From Lysinibacillus sp. (GTDB lineage: Bacteria > Bacillota > Bacilli > Bacillales_A > Planococcaceae), in the NCBI GenBank assembly GCA_031181585.1, contig JAPSKP010000004.1:1-64000 (forward strand): a stretch of DNA of 64,000 nucleotides, given 5' to 3'. Positions 62,010 to 64,000 of this stretch are shown one piece after another. Position 1 is the first letter of the stretch. Every line of letters starts with the position of its first letter. Both the position numbers and the translations under genes were made by a program. Below the pieces are notes generated by a model. The model worked only from the letters and a program-made list of their open reading frames with translations, was not told the DNA's origin and made no database searches.

Positions 62010-62644
62010 TATACCTTTTCATTAAATACCCGATCAATAGTCGGCCTGTCATAATCCAAAATCCAATGATCATATTTTTGATAAATAAATTTAATTGCAT
62101 CGGGGGAAGTTGCCAATAAATCGCATCCCCTGTCATCATAAACGTGAAAGATCGTTTTTTTAGTGATATTAACGAAGTAAACTCTATGGAAAATCCTCGG
62201 TCTCCGCCCTAGCTCCTTGTTGCAAATTGCTTTTAATAAGGGAACATATTTAACATCCGAGGTTTTGCATTGTAAAGTAAATCTGTGCGTTTTACATACA
62301 CCCTCTTCGTCATCTTCGGGGAAAATATAAGGCAGGTCTTGATATTCCAATTTAAACAATAATGATTTTTTCACATAGGGTGGGAAATTCTTTAACTGCT
62401 GTTTAAGGTTTTTCCCTTTCCTGAAATCATTGACATCTATCACGACAAAAATTTCATCTGTTGGGGAGTGTAAGGCTTCAAATAAAGTAATCGCCCTTTT
62501 ATACCACCCTTGTGCATATAGGTTGTCTGGATAGTTTCCCTCAGCCCCAAGCTTAAAACGTATGCCAGTAGGCCAACTATAAAACAATGGTGGTTTAAGT
62601 TCTAAACTGCGGAAGTTTTTGTGCATAAATTCATTTAATTGCAT
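62009..62644 (-). CDS. DUF3885 protein
   Basis: The 211-residue protein ends with the DUF3885 signature YDDRGCDLLATSPDAIKFIY followed by KYDHWILDYDRPTID. DUF3885 proteins are small cytosolic proteins of bacilli, sometimes in toxin-immunity neighbourhoods. No toxin gene is visible beside it. The ribosome site upstream of ATG 62644 is weak (GAGGTGACGACATG). Confidence 0.85.
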   Translation of the reverse strand: MQLNEFMHKNFRSLELKPPLFYSWPTGIRFKLGAEGNYPDNLYAQGWYKRAITLFEALHSPTDEIFVVIDVNDFRKGKNLKQQLKNFPPYVKKSLLFKLEYQDLPYIFPEDDEEGVCKTHRFTLQCKTSDVKYVPLLKAICNKELGRRPRIFHRVYFVNITKKTIFHVYDDRGCDLLATSPDAIKFIYQKYDHWILDYDRPTIDRVFNEKV

Positions 62645-62705
62645 GTCGTCACCTCATAGCTATAATTTGTCAGTTAAAATGATCCGGTATTCGAGCGTAC
62701 ATCAA

Positions 62706-62909
62706 TTAGCATAAGATTTTTGCTGATGAATAAATACCCTGCATTTCTTTATTGCCTTTTTCATCATACGGCCAATCAATAGTTGCTTCTGCCAATACTT
62801 CCTATTTTGCCATATCATCAGGATTGACGATTGAAATAGCAGGCGGGGAAAAATCATATTCCTCACCTAGACATCCCGTTAATGCCGGGATAAGTAATAA
62901 GCCCATCAT
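62706..62909 (-). pseudogene. Decayed lipoprotein gene fragment
   Basis: On the minus strand MMGLLLIPALTGCLGEEYDF gives a lipobox (LTGC) and runs to an in-frame TAG at 62802-62804. The same frame then continues EVLAEATIDWPYDEKGNKEM to a stop at 62706. An interrupted start of a lipoprotein gene is the simplest reading; the rest is missing. Confidence 0.55.
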
Positions 62910-63159
62910 TCATTTGATGAATCGGTTTATCTCACACCACTCTTTTTCCTAAATACAATTTTTAACACTCTATTAGTGTAGTGTAACATAAACGCAGGCT
63001 TTCCCTAATATTGAGTAAATGGCCAGATACAATCATATTTTAGAAAAAACCTTTTTACTGAAACGAAAAAGGGAATAGTATAGAGAAGTGACAGGTTTGG
63101 CAGCGGAAGCTGTAAAACTGCTGGTCAAACGATCATTAAGTGAAAAGGAGGAACAGATG

Positions 63160-63477
63160 ATGGCGATTGTAGATGCGACAGATCAAACATTTGAACAGGA
63201 AATAATGGAAGGTACGGTGCTTGTTGATTTTTGGGCAACATGGTGCGGTCCATGCAAAATGCTCGCTCCTGTGCTGGAAGAGCTTGATGCGGAAATCGGG
63301 GACGATGTGAAGATTGTCAAAATAGAGGCTGAAGAAAATCCGGTGACTGCTCAGGAATACGGTGTTATGTCGGTACCAACCTTATTATTATTTGTTAATG
63401 GAGAAATGAAGGCGAGGTCGGGCGGCTACCAGCCAAAGGAACTGCTGCTGGAGTTTATTGAGAATAATAGGGAATAA
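63160..63477 (+). CDS. trxA: Thioredoxin
   Basis: The 105-residue protein starts at ATG 63160 (AAGGAGG 8 nt upstream; ATG 63157 is an alternative). The active site is [11 protein letters not shown], with the cis-Pro in MSVPTLLLF and the final GGYQPKELL. It reduces protein disulphides in the cytosol. It is probably the main TrxA or a close paralogue. Confidence 0.95.
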   Translation: MAIVDATDQTFEQEIMEGTVLVDFWATWCGPCKMLAPVLEELDAEIGDDVKIVKIEAEENPVTAQEYGVMSVPTLLLFVNGEMKARSGGYQPKELLLEFIENNRE

Positions 63478-63481
63478 AGAC

Positions 63482-63530
63482 CGTCCCTGAGACGAGGCCG
63501 TTATATCGCCTGTTTCAGGGACGTTTTGAT
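63482..63530 (+). terminator. Intrinsic terminator of the thioredoxin gene
   Basis: CGTCCCTGA pairs with TCAGGGACG, followed by TTTTGAT. Confidence 0.8.
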
Positions 63531-63559
63531 ATACAAATATCTTTCTCGAAAAAAAGTTT

Positions 63560-64000
63560 TTAATGGGCCTTTTCTAAGATGGCCTTTAGTTGGACTGCTT
63601 CAGAAATTGTATAGATCGTTTGTGTATCATCGGCGTGCATGAGCGAAGCTGAATCATTTCCATTCCACCATAAAAAGTATCGCTTTCCCTCTAGTTCGAA
63701 ACGTATGTCAGGATTAGTCATATTAACAATACCAGGCATCTGGCGTGCTGTTTCGATCAGCTTATTCGCTGCTTCTACATCTTCAGAGATGGTAATTGTT
63801 TGGAAAGCACTATCTTCTCCTGTATCAGCCTCCAGGTAGTCTGTTAACAGCTTCACCCCATGCTCTCCGGTAAGTTCGCCATAGCCGTCTTCACCGCTAA
63901 GCATAATCTTCCCATTTCCGATCCAGATATTGTACTCTAACAGCCGCTCCGGTTCATTCGCATCGTAGCGGATGAACAGTGTCAGCTTTGCATCGGAATC
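63560..64000 (-). CDS. Hypothetical protein, 5' end outside window
   Basis: The minus-strand frame is open from the window edge (DSDAKLTLFIRYDANEPERL) to a stop at 63560, giving 146 visible residues. The Met at 63904 is internal, not the start. The protein alternates beta strands and helices (LLEYNIWIGNGKIMLSG, FELEGKRYFLWWNG). No family is recognised. Confidence 0.7.
   Translation of the reverse strand, partial: DSDAKLTLFIRYDANEPERLLEYNIWIGNGKIMLSGEDGYGELTGEHGVKLLTDYLEADTGEDSAFQTITISEDVEAANKLIETARQMPGIVNMTNPDIRFELEGKRYFLWWNGNDSASLMHADDTQTIYTISEAVQLKAILEKAH

Noticed and set aside
61615-62139. 174-codon minus-strand frame
   Set aside because: It overlaps the DUF3885 gene in another frame and is antisense to the frameshifted secreted gene. 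Composition is non-coding.

Overview
The window reads as the chromosome of a low-GC, spore-forming member of the Bacillales (Bacillaceae or the neighbouring Planococcaceae/Caryophanaceae). Evidence: strong AAGGAGG-type ribosome binding sites almost everywhere, an MnxG-type spore manganese oxidase, a GsiB/KGG stress protein behind a sigma-B-like promoter, DUF4183 spore-surface proteins, a ComP/ComA-like two-component pair, a ydaO/c-di-AMP riboswitch before a Ktr/Trk potassium channel gene, and intergenic repeats of Bacillaceae style. There is no rRNA, tRNA, CRISPR array, prophage or intact transposase gene.

Layout. 1-4975: end of an mnx-like operon (small MnxF-position protein, a six-domain multicopper oxidase, a Cys-rich protein). 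5181-11181: divergent cytochrome bd locus (cydDC leftward, cydAB plus an unlisted 39-aa cydS rightward). 11614-18656: MarR/MFS pair, DinB and HPP proteins, a decayed HesB-like gene, a GntR-ABC transporter operon, and an EamA exporter. 18813-26238: MocR regulator, small membrane protein, zincin-like protein, KGG stress protein, LD-carboxypeptidase, two metallo-beta-lactamase-fold proteins, an acetyltransferase and a 46-48-aa protein. 26383-29556: TPR-GGDEF diguanylate cyclase and a TPR paralogue with a short degenerate tail. 29664-35020: TrmO, an ECF sigma factor with a DUF4179 membrane partner, the c-di-AMP riboswitch with its K+ transporter, and a HAD phosphatase. 35985-42955: surface-glycan cluster (sugar epimerase/reductase pair, GT4 glycosyltransferase, a Pro-rich repeat protein, two DUF4183 proteins, DUF1796 protein, UDP-sugar dehydratase). 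43166-49534: CPBP protease, second TPR paralogue, signal peptidase I, MarR, Hsp33, methyltransferase. 50068-52263: zinc homeostasis (CzrA-like ArsR, CDF exporter, ZIP permease). 52535-64000: several small or hypothetical proteins, a ComA/ComP-like two-component system facing a three-gene membrane operon, decayed genes, thioredoxin and a truncated last gene.

The most unusual feature is a family of about 198-200-bp non-coding elements present three times (11379-11576, 32099-32296, 49830-50029 reversed). Each is flanked by two copies of a complete intrinsic-terminator hairpin, and the hairpin is different at each site. The elements have imperfect CAG..TG..GACAAA terminal inverted repeats, so they look like non-autonomous transposons that insert at terminators and leave a 24-29-bp duplication containing the whole stem-loop. 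A second unusual feature is a set of three intergenic arrays of 9-11-bp motifs repeated every 21 bp exactly (5041-5160, 11192-11305, 52347-52420). A third is the MnxG-like protein, in which one complete set of copper ligands is split between the second and third of six cupredoxin domains.
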